A DNA stretch of 64,000 nucleotides from Planctomycetota bacterium (GTDB lineage Bacteria; Planctomycetota; UBA1135; GCA-002686595): the NCBI GenBank assembly GCA_020638835.1, contig JACKHV010000007.1:62001-126000 (forward strand), given 5' to 3'. Positions 56,426 to 64,000 of the stretch are shown here, piece after piece. The position numbers and the translations under genes were made by a program. How positions within the stretch are numbered: the stretch's first letter is position 1; the number at the start of each line of letters is the position of its first letter. The notes beneath the pieces were generated by a model. That model had not been told where the DNA came from. It saw nothing but the letters and a program-made list of their open reading frames with translations, and ran no database searches.

Positions 56426-57442
56426 ATGGCCCAAGCTGCGCAGCCCCGTCATCTCATTCATCTCGGCGACCTCGAGCAGGACGAACTCCGGGACTGGATC
56501 GACCTCTCGCTCTCGATCAAGCGCTCCGGCGCCGCGCCGGCGCTGCCCGGCCGAACCTTGGGGATGCTCTTCTTCCGCGGCTCGTTGCGCACGCGCACGT
56601 CCTTCGAAGCGGCGGTACACCAGCTCGGCGGCCACGCGATCAACCTCAACGCCGCGAGTGACTTCTGGGAACTCGAGGCACGCGAAGGCGTCGTGATGGA
56701 CGGCCGCGCGCCGGAACACATCCGTGACGCCGCGGCGGTGCTGTCGTCGTACGTCGACGCGCTCGCGATCCGCCCCGCCCCCGCCGGGCACTCCTGGGAA
56801 CTCGACCGCCGCGACGAAGGCATCAATGCGTGGGCCGCGCACGCGCGCGTCCCGGTGATCAACATGGAGAGCGCGCTGTGGCACCCGCTGCAGGCGCTCG
56901 CGGACACGATGACGATGCGCGAGAGCCTCGGCGAACTCGCCGGCAAGCGCCTCGCGATCACCTGGAGCCACGCGCCGGAACCGTCGAGCCCTGCCGTCGT
57001 GCACTCGCTGCTCGACGCGGCCGCGCGCTTCGGCATGCACATCAAGGTCGCTCACCCGCCCGGCTACGACTTGGACGGTGAAGTCATGCGTCGCGCCAAG
57101 GCCGCGTCGGAACGGGCCGGCGGCGCGCTCGAGTTCACCTCGGACCGCGAGGACGCGGTGCGCGGTGCGCACGTCGTCTATGCGCGTTCGTGGCGCTCGC
57201 TCGAGCACTACGGCAACTCGACGCTCGCGGCCAGCCAGCGCTCGCGGACCATAGGCTGGTCGGTCGACGAACAGCTGATGAAGCTCGGCGAGGACGCGAA
57301 GTTCATGCACGCGATGCCGATCCGCCGCAACCTCGAGGCGACCGACGAAGTGCTCGACGGCCCGCGCAGCTTGATCCTCTGCCAGGCCGAGAACCGTCTG
57401 CACTCGCAGAAGGCCGTCCTGACGCGCCTGCTCGGACGCTGA
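56426..57442 (+). CDS. N-acetylornithine (or ornithine-type) carbamoyltransferase
   Basis: 338 aa. Carbamoyl-phosphate motif FRGSLRTRTSFE (49-60, inclusive of preceding Phe), MESALWHPLQALAD (HPxQ loop, Leu where ornithine transcarbamylase has Cys), AITWSHAPEPSS, and the C-terminal MHAMPIRRNLEATDE followed by SLILCQAENRLHSQKAVL. The S-L-R-T-R-T loop and the PxRRNxE segment fit the acetyl-/succinyl-ornithine transcarbamylases better than classical ArgF. It would make (N-acyl)citrulline in arginine biosynthesis. No other arg genes are next to it; dnaE follows after 19 bp. Start ATG 56426 gives a normal N-terminus. Substrate assignment is from motif similarity only. Confidence 0.82.
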   Translation: MAQAAQPRHLIHLGDLEQDELRDWIDLSLSIKRSGAAPALPGRTLGMLFFRGSLRTRTSFEAAVHQLGGHAINLNAASDFWELEAREGVVMDGRAPEHIRDAAAVLSSYVDALAIRPAPAGHSWELDRRDEGINAWAAHARVPVINMESALWHPLQALADTMTMRESLGELAGKRLAITWSHAPEPSSPAVVHSLLDAAARFGMHIKVAHPPGYDLDGEVMRRAKAASERAGGALEFTSDREDAVRGAHVVYARSWRSLEHYGNSTLAASQRSRTIGWSVDEQLMKLGEDAKFMHAMPIRRNLEATDEVLDGPRSLILCQAENRLHSQKAVLTRLLGR

Positions 57443-57461
57443 ACCGCGGGGAGCTGCGAAG

Positions 57462-60400
57462 ATGGCGATCCCGGACTTCGTCCACCTGCACGTCCACTCC
57501 GAGTACAGCCTGCTCGACGGCGCGAACCGCATCGGCGACCTCGTCAAGGCATGCATCAAGGACGGTCAGCCGGCACTGGCGTTGACCGACCACGGCAACA
57601 TGTTCGGCGCCATCGAGCTGTACCAGAAGGCGACGGCGAAGCGCATCAAGCCGATCATCGGGTGCGAGGTCTACATCGCCCGCGACTCGATGCACAAGCC
57701 GCACAGCAAGGCGAAAGGCAACGGCTACAACCACCTCACGCTGCTCGCGCGCAACGAGGAGGGCTACAAGAACCTCGTGCAGCTCGCGTCGAAGGCGTAC
57801 GTCGACGGCTACCACTTCCGCCCGCGCATCGACAAGGAACTGCTCGAGAAGCACACCGCGGGCATCAACTGCCTGTCGGGTTGCCTCGCCGGCGAGATCA
57901 ACCAGCTGTTCCGCCAGGACAAGGAACAGGAAGCCGCCGAGCTCGCCGCGCGCCTGCGCGACATGTTCGGGCCGGAACACTTCTGGCTGGAACTGCAGCG
58001 CAACGGCATCGAGCTGCAGGACCGCGTCAACGAGTCGATGGTCCGCCTGTCGCAGAAGACGGGCATCCCGCTGATCGCGACGAACGACATCCACTACTTG
58101 CGCCACGAGGACTGCGAGGCGCAGGACGTGCTGCTGTGCATCAACACCGGCGCGAAGAAGACCGACGAGAAGCGCTTCCGCTTCGAGACGGACTCCTTGT
58201 ACTTCAAGACGCGCGAAGAGATGGGGCACATGTTCCGGGACCTCCCGGACTCGCTGCGCGCGACGATGGACGTCGCGGACCAGACCGACCTCGCGATCGA
58301 GTTCGGCAACTACCACCTCCCCGTCTTCGAGGCCGACACGGGCGAGACGTCGGAACAGATCTTCGACCGCTTGCTCGAGGAAGGCCTCCGCCGCAAGTAC
58401 GGCACCGACAACGCGGAAGCCCGTCAGCGACTCGAGTACGAGAAGCGCGTGATCCGCGAGCTCGGCTTCGTGTCGTACTTCCTGATCGTCTGGGATCTGA
58501 TCCGCTGGGCGCGCGAGCACGACATCCCCGTCGGTCCCGGCCGCGGGTCTGCCGCAGGTTCGATGGTCGCCTACCTGCTCGACATCACGCTCGTCTGCCC
58601 GCTCAAGTATGGCCTGCTGTTCGAACGCTTCCTCAACTCCGCGCGCGTGTCGATGCCCGACATCGACATCGACTTCTGCAAGGAAGGTCGCGAGCGCGTC
58701 CTGGCGTACACGCGCGAACGCTACGGCGAGGAGAAGGTCGCGCAGATCGCGACCTTCGGCACGATGGCGTCGCGCACCGTCGTCCGCGACGTGGGGCGCG
58801 TGCTCGACGTGCCGCTCAAGGACGTCGACCGCGTCGCGAAGAAGATCCCGCAGGGCCCGGGCGCGAAGAGCCTCGCCGAGTCACTGCAGTCGGATCCCGA
58901 CCTGATCGAGCTGTCGAACGACGCGAGCCTCGCGGAGCTGTTCAAGCTCTCCCTCCCCCTCGAGGGCATGGCGCGCCACATGTCGACGCACGCGGCCGGC
59001 GTCGTCATCGCCGACAAGTCGATCGACTCCTACGTGCCGCTCGCCAAGAACGGCGACGACATCTGCACGCAGTGGCCCGCGCCCCAGCTCGAAGAGCTCG
59101 GCCTGCTCAAGATGGACTACCTCGGTCTGCGGACCCTGACCATCATCGAGCGCGCACAGCGCAACATCGAGAAACAGGGCGGCACGCGGCCCGACCTCGA
59201 CCACATCGAGCTGAACGACCCGACGACCTACGCGCTGCTCGTCTCCGGCGACACGCAAGGCATCTTCCAGCTCGAATCGGAAGGCATGCGCAAGCTGATC
59301 GCGCGCATCAAGCCGGACTGCTTCGAGGACCTGATCGCCATCCTCGCCCTCTACCGGCCCGGCCCGCTCGAGTCGGGCATGGTGGACATGTTCGTGCGCC
59401 GCAAGCACGGAGAGGAACCGATCGAGTATCCCCACCCGATGCTCGAAGGCCTCCTGAAGGAGACCTACGGCTGCATCGTCTACCAGGAACAGGTCATGCT
59501 GATCTCGAACCAGCTGGCCAACTTCGCGCTGAACGACGCGGACAACCTGCGCAAGGCGATGGGCAAGAAGAAGCCCGAGATCATGCAGAAGTTCTCGGCG
59601 CAGTTCCTGGAGGGAGCCGTCTCCAACGGCTGCGACCCCGAGGTCGCGCAGGCCACCTGGGACAACATCGTCAAGTTCGGGGGCTACGGCTTCAACAAGT
59701 CGCACTCGACCGCCTACGCGCTGATCACCTACCACACGGCGTACTTGAAGGCGCACCACCGCACGGCGTTCCTCGCGGGCAACCTGTCGTGCGAGATGGG
59801 CGACTCCGACAAGGTGAAGGTGCTGCTCGACGACGCGCGCTCGGCCGGCGTCGAAGTGCGCCTGCCCGACGTCTCGCGCTCGTCGTGGGAGTTCGAGCCG
59901 GAGGAGGGCGCGATCCGATTCGGACTCGGCGCGATCAAGGGCGTCGGACAACGCGCGGCGGAACAACTGGTCGCCGCGCGCGAGGAACTCGTCGCGGATG
60001 GTGCAGCGATCGGCCTGCACTCGCTCGCGTCGAAGGTCGACCCGACCGAAGTCGGCAAGACCGCCTGGGAAGCCTTGATCAAGGCGGGCACCTTCGACTT
60101 CACCGGCCACAACCGCGGCGCGGTGCTGGCCGCGCTCGAAGCCGCGATGGCCGACGGCGCGCGCGCGGCCGCGGACCGCCGCTCCGGACAAGGCGACCTG
60201 TTCGGCGGCGCACCCGAGGAACCGCAGGCCGCCGCTTCGGACGGCATCGACGACTCGAAGGCGTGGGGCGAGCAGGAGACGCTCAAGGCCGAGTACGACG
60301 TGCTCGGCTTCTACCTCTCAGGCCACCCCCTCGAGGAACGCGCGGGATTGATGAACATCCTCGCCAGCGTCGGGACCGACCGCCTGAACGAACTCCCCGG

Positions 60401-60914
60401 CGGCGCCGAAGTGCGGCTCGCGGGCATGGTCGTCGGCTACTCGGAAGCGATCGTCAAGTCGGGCCGCATGGCCGGCCAGAAGATGGCGCGCTTCCGCCTG
60501 GAGGACCTGAAGGGCAGCGTCGGCGTGACCTGCTTCCCGCGCACTTTCGAGGAGTGCCGCGACCGCCTCGAAGAAGGCGCGGTCGTCGTGCTGAAGGGCA
60601 AGCTCGAGGACAACAACGAGGAGCCCGCCGTGCTGCTGGACGAGCTGATGACCGTCGAGGACGCGATCGAGCGCTTCCAGGGCGGCGTCGTCATCCAGCT
60701 CGGTCCCGAGGACAAAGGCGTGCTCGCCGAGCTGGAGGCGTCGATCAAGGCGAACCGCGGCTCGCAGCCCCTGTACTTCCTCGTGCGCGGCGACGACGGC
60801 CACAGCCGGCGCATCCGTGCGGGCTCCGAGTGGACGGTCGCGATCTCCGACGGCTTCGCGCGCGAAGTGGACGGTCTGCTCGGCCGCGGGCGCGTGCGCC
60901 TGGCGCGCGTCTGA
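57462..60914 (+). CDS. dnaE: DNA polymerase III subunit alpha
   Basis: 1,150 aa, typical of DnaE1. The N-terminal PHP domain starts FVHLHVHSEYSLLDGA with LALTDHGNMFGA. The polymerase active site is GPGRGSAAGSMVAYLLDI and MPDIDIDFCKEGRERV with the catalytic aspartates. Further on: AIFQLESEGM-like GIFQLESEGMRKL, LYRPGPLESGMVDMFVRRK, GGYGFNKSHSTAYALI and the tandem HhH region, then the OB-fold (EVRLAGMVVGYSEAIVKSG). It is the replicative polymerase. A GGGGAG Shine-Dalgarno-like sequence precedes ATG 57462. No intein or frameshift is seen. Confidence 0.97.
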   Translation: MAIPDFVHLHVHSEYSLLDGANRIGDLVKACIKDGQPALALTDHGNMFGAIELYQKATAKRIKPIIGCEVYIARDSMHKPHSKAKGNGYNHLTLLARNEEGYKNLVQLASKAYVDGYHFRPRIDKELLEKHTAGINCLSGCLAGEINQLFRQDKEQEAAELAARLRDMFGPEHFWLELQRNGIELQDRVNESMVRLSQKTGIPLIATNDIHYLRHEDCEAQDVLLCINTGAKKTDEKRFRFETDSLYFKTREEMGHMFRDLPDSLRATMDVADQTDLAIEFGNYHLPVFEADTGETSEQIFDRLLEEGLRRKYGTDNAEARQRLEYEKRVIRELGFVSYFLIVWDLIRWAREHDIPVGPGRGSAAGSMVAYLLDITLVCPLKYGLLFERFLNSARVSMPDIDIDFCKEGRERVLAYTRERYGEEKVAQIATFGTMASRTVVRDVGRVLDVPLKDVDRVAKKIPQGPGAKSLAESLQSDPDLIELSNDASLAELFKLSLPLEGMARHMSTHAAGVVIADKSIDSYVPLAKNGDDICTQWPAPQLEELGLLKMDYLGLRTLTIIERAQRNIEKQGGTRPDLDHIELNDPTTYALLVSGDTQGIFQLESEGMRKLIARIKPDCFEDLIAILALYRPGPLESGMVDMFVRRKHGEEPIEYPHPMLEGLLKETYGCIVYQEQVMLISNQLANFALNDADNLRKAMGKKKPEIMQKFSAQFLEGAVSNGCDPEVAQATWDNIVKFGGYGFNKSHSTAYALITYHTAYLKAHHRTAFLAGNLSCEMGDSDKVKVLLDDARSAGVEVRLPDVSRSSWEFEPEEGAIRFGLGAIKGVGQRAAEQLVAAREELVADGAAIGLHSLASKVDPTEVGKTAWEALIKAGTFDFTGHNRGAVLAALEAAMADGARAAADRRSGQGDLFGGAPEEPQAAASDGIDDSKAWGEQETLKAEYDVLGFYLSGHPLEERAGLMNILASVGTDRLNELPGGAEVRLAGMVVGYSEAIVKSGRMAGQKMARFRLEDLKGSVGVTCFPRTFEECRDRLEEGAVVVLKGKLEDNNEEPAVLLDELMTVEDAIERFQGGVVIQLGPEDKGVLAELEASIKANRGSQPLYFLVRGDDGHSRRIRAGSEWTVAISDGFAREVDGLLGRGRVRLARV

Positions 60915-60954
60915 GCTGAGTGAACGCGGAACCGCGCGCCGCGTTCTCTCCCCC

Positions 60955-62163
60955 ATGCGCAGGCTCTGGCTACTGGTTCCGTTCCTGGTCCTCGTGACCC
61001 TGCTCGCGCTGCGCGGCGGCGGTCGGTCCGGAGACGATCCCCTCACCTCGCCCGCGGCGACGCGAGAGCCCCGGCGGGACGTCGGAGTGCTTCCGCCCCC
61101 CGCGGTGCGCACGCCCGACGCGGAACCGGCCGCGGCGCGCGAAGCCGTCGAGTCGACCGAGCCCGCGACCAGCGCGGTCACGAAGGATCCGGATCCGGAC
61201 GAGCCGCCCGAGGAGGCGGAGGACGTCGAGCTCTACCCCGACCCCGTCGAACTCGGTGACTGCGCGCTCTTCCTCGAGGTCTACGAGCGGAGCGCGCTGC
61301 TGCCGGTCGCGACGACGGTGCACCTGTGGCGGCTCGACGCGCCCGGCAACGAGCACTGGGGCGCCGGCGCGCAGCTGCAAGCGACGATCGACGTCGGTCT
61401 CGAAGGCGGCTGGGCGCGCGAGTTGCCCGCGGGTCGTTACCGCGCGCGCTGCCTCGCGGAGCGCCGCGCGAACGAGGACCCGCACGAGTTCATGGTCAGC
61501 GGCGACACCACACGCCTTCGCTTGTCGATCGACACGCCGCGCGAACGCGAGCTGCTCGTGCAGCTCTTCTCCGCCGACGGCGAGCCGATACGAGAAGCCG
61601 AGTTCAGCCTGCAGGTTCGCGGCGCGAACAGCCACTCCGTCGGGCGGCCCGACTGGGCGAAGGAGCGCGAGCCGAAGTTCGACGCCGCCTTCGTCGGCGT
61701 CGGCATGGGCGGCGCCTGGTCCGGCGGTCGTCGCGCGCGCTGGAAGCGCCTCTCTGCCGACGCCGAGGGCTGGTTCCGTCCCGGCAGCGCGCGTGAGGGC
61801 AAGCGCGACGAGACGCCCACCTACCGGCTCGAAGCGCGCGTCGGCGAGCTCGCCCCGCTGAGCCACTACTTCGACGGCGACGACGAAGACCTGCGCTGGA
61901 TCTCCGTGCTCGTCGATCCCGAACTCGCGGAGCGATCCGTGGTCGCGCCCGACGGGCGCTCGTGCGCGGAGCTCTCGCGCGGGCTGCGCGTGACGAGCGG
62001 CGTCCTCCCCTTCCGCCCCGGGCAGGCGGACTCGTGGCGTCACGTGCCGGTCGAAGCTTCGCGCCGCTGGGAGGACGACTACGAGGACTTCGAGCTGTCG
62101 TTCACCCTCGCCGATCTGCCGCTTCCGACGCGCGAGTTGATCGAGAAGCCGGCGAGGCGGTGA
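60955..62163 (+). CDS. Hypothetical secreted or membrane-anchored protein
   Basis: 402 aa. An N-terminal hydrophobic helix (LWLLVPFLVLVTLLALRGG) without lipobox may be a signal anchor. Residues ~25-95 are Pro/Glu/Asp-rich and probably disordered (KDPDPDEPPEEAEDVELYPD). The rest looks like beta-sandwich modules (ALFLEVYERSALLPVATTVH, ELPAGRYRARCLAERRANED, ELLVQLFSADGEPIREAEFS), similar to carboxypeptidase-regulatory or transthyretin-like repeats, but I do not recognise a specific family. It follows dnaE after 40 bp on the same strand. High Arg/Ala content matches neighbouring genes. Confidence 0.65.
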   Translation: MRRLWLLVPFLVLVTLLALRGGGRSGDDPLTSPAATREPRRDVGVLPPPAVRTPDAEPAAAREAVESTEPATSAVTKDPDPDEPPEEAEDVELYPDPVELGDCALFLEVYERSALLPVATTVHLWRLDAPGNEHWGAGAQLQATIDVGLEGGWARELPAGRYRARCLAERRANEDPHEFMVSGDTTRLRLSIDTPRERELLVQLFSADGEPIREAEFSLQVRGANSHSVGRPDWAKEREPKFDAAFVGVGMGGAWSGGRRARWKRLSADAEGWFRPGSAREGKRDETPTYRLEARVGELAPLSHYFDGDDEDLRWISVLVDPELAERSVVAPDGRSCAELSRGLRVTSGVLPFRPGQADSWRHVPVEASRRWEDDYEDFELSFTLADLPLPTRELIEKPARR

Positions 62164-62187
62164 CGCCCCGCCGGCGCTTCGACGACG

Positions 62188-63129
62188 TCAGTCGGTGTAC
62201 TCGAAGCCGTCGTGCATGGACTTCGTCGCGGACATCAGGTCGGTCCTGTGCGTCAGGACCGCGTGGTTCGCGTAGGTGACGCCCGGAGTGAGTCCGTACT
62301 CGAAGGCACCGAGCGGAACGTCCACCTCGACGACGTCCCAGCCGCCGATCGAGTGACGCGTGCTGCCGGTCAGCAAGTCGGCGGAGAAGGTGCCGTCGTT
62401 GAACACGAAGCTCCACAGCTCGTACTGCCCGGGCTGCGCCGTCCGCAGCCTCACGCCGGTGGTCGAGGCCTCCATGGTGGTCCAACGCAGCACCTCGACG
62501 TTCGGCGGCACGGGCGTGCCGATGCCTCCCTGCAGGATCGGGTCGAGGAGCGCGTGAGCCTGCGACGCGTCGAGCGCGACGACGTGGAAGCCGTACGTCA
62601 GGTTGTCGTCGCCGGGGTCGTCTCCGGGCACCAGCGGACCGCCGAACACGAGGACGCTCTGCAGGTCGGAAGCGGCGGCGAAGCTCGGGCTCGGGCCGGT
62701 GCGACGCGTCGTGACCCCGCCGTCCATCGGCGGCTGCAACAGCTTGGCTCCCGACGCGGACTTCTCCGCGTCCGGATCCGAACAGCGCACGAGTTCGCCC
62801 TCGAAATGCGTCGCTCCGTCGGGCACCGCCCCGCTGACGAAGCCGTTCTGGTCCGTCGACCCCTCGGTCGTTCCGAGTTCGTTCCCGTTCTCGTCGTACC
62901 ACGTGATCTTGAAGCACTTGCCGCCGTGCGAGGGCCCGGCGTTCACGTCGAAGGTCCGTTCACCGGTCGTGCTGACGAAGAACTCGACGTGGACGTCGTC
63001 GCTGAACGGAACGGGGATGACGAGTTCACCGTGCGCTTGTCCCGTGCTGCCGCAAGCGGCGAGGGAGAGAGAGAGAGCGAGGGCCAGCAGGCCGAGAGCC
63101 GTGCCGAGCCGAGAGCTGCCGTGATTCAT
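62188..63129 (-). CDS. Hypothetical lipoprotein
   Basis: 313 aa. Signal peptide with lipobox LAAC (Cys26). The mature part is predicted mainly beta-strand (HVEFFVSTTGERTFDV, KCFKITWYDENGNELG, DNLTYGFHVVALDASQAHAL, VTYANHAVLTHRTDLM). One pair of cysteines (KCFK and VRCSD) may form a disulfide. No family is recognised. It converges with the unknown plus-strand gene ending at 62163, and it has ~560 bp upstream before rplQ, so it has its own promoter. Confidence 0.7.
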   Translation of the reverse strand: MNHGSSRLGTALGLLALALSLSLAACGSTGQAHGELVIPVPFSDDVHVEFFVSTTGERTFDVNAGPSHGGKCFKITWYDENGNELGTTEGSTDQNGFVSGAVPDGATHFEGELVRCSDPDAEKSASGAKLLQPPMDGGVTTRRTGPSPSFAAASDLQSVLVFGGPLVPGDDPGDDNLTYGFHVVALDASQAHALLDPILQGGIGTPVPPNVEVLRWTTMEASTTGVRLRTAQPGQYELWSFVFNDGTFSADLLTGSTRHSIGGWDVVEVDVPLGAFEYGLTPGVTYANHAVLTHRTDLMSATKSMHDGFEYTD

Positions 63130-63632
63130 GCTTGTGTCGATCCTCCAGGACCTCGAGCCCTCGGAGCGGCCCGCGCCGGCGGCCCGTCCCGCGCGCCGAC
63201 GAGGTGCTCGGCGCGCGCGGCGTCAGGCAGGAACGGGCCGACGCACCGAGCGCGGCCCCGACGAACCGGCCGCCGGAATCGAGTGGGTTCAGAGGCGGAC
63301 GACGCCGTGCGAGCTCGGAGGCTGCCGCGGTGGGTCCGGGAGCGCCCTCGCTCGCACGTCGCGACCGGCTCGGCCCCGCGGGGATGGGAGTCGGTGCGCG
63401 TCGGTGCGTTCGTCCGAGGGGGAAGACTCTCGGAGCGCGCGGCGGTTCGCGGAGTCCGCGAGAATCCGCGACGAAGCTCGCGCGCGCCTCGACGCCCCAT
63501 ACCACCGCGGTCCCCCGCCCGCCCTGGGGGACCGCCCTCCCCGCCGCTCGGTTCGCGCACGATCGGCGCCGCAGCCCTTGATCGGGACGCGTCCCGCCGC
63601 GACTCGCACGGATCCGCCGCGGACACGAAGCA
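63130..63632. other. Upstream region of the hypothetical lipoprotein
   Basis: About 500 bp of very GC-rich DNA on both sides of which genes run on the minus strand. Open frames exist on both strands but are Arg/Pro-rich without motifs. It presumably holds the lipoprotein promoter; no element is recognised. Confidence 0.4.
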
Positions 63633-63664
63633 AGGGCGCCCGACCGCGAACGGTCGAGCGCCCT
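63633..63664 (-). terminator. Hairpin terminator after rplQ
   Basis: 13-bp arms (AGGGCGCCCGACC and GGTCGAGCGCCCT, one mismatch) with a 6-nt loop, 29 bp beyond the rplQ stop. It would end the ribosomal-protein operon. Confidence 0.7.
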
Positions 63665-63693
63665 GGTTCGTGCGGCCCTCGCGGGGCCGTGGA

Positions 63694-64000
63694 CTACTCG
63701 GCGTCGGCGCCGGCCGCGGCCGGGGTGCGCTCGACGAACTCGATGATCGCCCGCTCCGAAGCGTCGCCGAGGCGGGGCTTCGCGAGCTTCAGGATCCGGC
63801 AATAGCCGCCGGGACGGTCCTTGAAGCGCGGGCCCAAGACCTCGAACAGCTTGGATACGGCGTCCTTCGAACGCAGCGCCGCGAAGGCACGGCGACGGTT
63901 GTGGACGCTCGACTCCTTGGAGGTGGTGATGAGCTTCTCGATGACCGGACGCAGGGCCTTGGCCTTGGTCAGGGTCGTCGTGATGCGCTCGTGCTCGATG
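63694..64000 (-). CDS. rplQ: 50S ribosomal protein L17, C-terminal part (cut by window edge)
   Basis: About 102 codons up to the TAG stop; the N-terminus lies beyond the right edge. The visible sequence, beginning IEHERITTTLTKAKALRPVI and continuing EKLITTSKESSVHNRRRAFA, then GPRFKDRPGGYCRILKLAKP and RLGDASERAIIEFVE, is characteristic of L17. L17 is normally the last gene of the alpha operon after rpoA, consistent with the terminator that follows. Confidence 0.95.
   Translation of the reverse strand, partial: IEHERITTTLTKAKALRPVIEKLITTSKESSVHNRRRAFAALRSKDAVSKLFEVLGPRFKDRPGGYCRILKLAKPRLGDASERAIIEFVERTPAAAGADAE

Overview
The window is a high-GC bacterial chromosome segment, densely packed and mostly transcribed on the minus strand. 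It most likely comes from a member of the Planctomycetota. That is an inference from the mix of content: a sulfatase-like lipoprotein, a family of very large glycine-rich lipoproteins with Ig-like (Big_5/SbsA-type) modules, an EF-G-like GTPase, frequent starts without a Shine-Dalgarno sequence, and a hybrid type IV pilus/type II secretion apparatus. No 16S rRNA gene or other decisive marker lies here.

Layout. 1-7240: a cut-off membrane gene, a sulfatase-like lipoprotein, cutA, proline dehydrogenase, a 1.2-kb IS1-like insertion sequence with 15-bp terminal inverted repeats, then a metallophosphoesterase, a DHH phosphoesterase and an amidohydrolase. 7381-12889: a giant Gly-rich lipoprotein divergent from a helical lipoprotein-tatD pair; tatD ends inside a 103-bp perfect palindrome. 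12889-18027: pilin, pilC, pilB, pilT. 18279-30959: EF-G-like GTPase, OmpA-type lipoprotein, prepilin peptidase and three more large lipoproteins. 31477-42157: pyrB carrying a PyrI-type zinc domain, a truncated MnmE-like GTPase, coaX, a GspC-like PDZ protein, a second PilT-like ATPase, obg, rpmA, rplU and a long RNase E/G. 42843-51838: pilM-pilN-pilO/P-pilQ preceded by the rpoN-truA-hpf-ptsN-ptsH cluster. 51969-56287: recR, ybaB and dnaX; two 88-bp palindromic repeats flanking the dnaX leader; the SRP RNA gene; two tRNA-Ser genes; tadA; and tRNA-Arg(ACG). 56426-62163 (plus strand): an N-acetylornithine-type transcarbamylase, dnaE and an unknown protein. 62188-64000: an unknown lipoprotein and the end of rplQ.

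How the genes work together. Two blocks build one envelope machine. Pilin, platform protein, extension and retraction ATPases and prepilin peptidase lie in the left block. The PilM/N/O-P alignment complex, the secretin, a PDZ GspC-like protein and a second PilT-like ATPase lie in the right block. The large lipoproteins sit directly beside the left block and are candidate surface clients. The right half also holds core replication, repair and translation genes: dnaE, dnaX, recR, ybaB, L21, L27, L17, Obg, TruA, TadA, three tRNAs and SRP RNA. The nitrogen-PTS pair PtsN/HPr follows sigma-54 and Hpf and leads directly into the pilus operon.

Most notable signals: the paired 88-bp repeats with compensatory base changes around dnaX and ffs; the 103-bp palindrome; the PyrB-zinc-domain fusion; a PilO-PilP fusion; degenerate sulfatase and MnmE paralogs; and a lipoprotein family that appears to share a C-terminal module.
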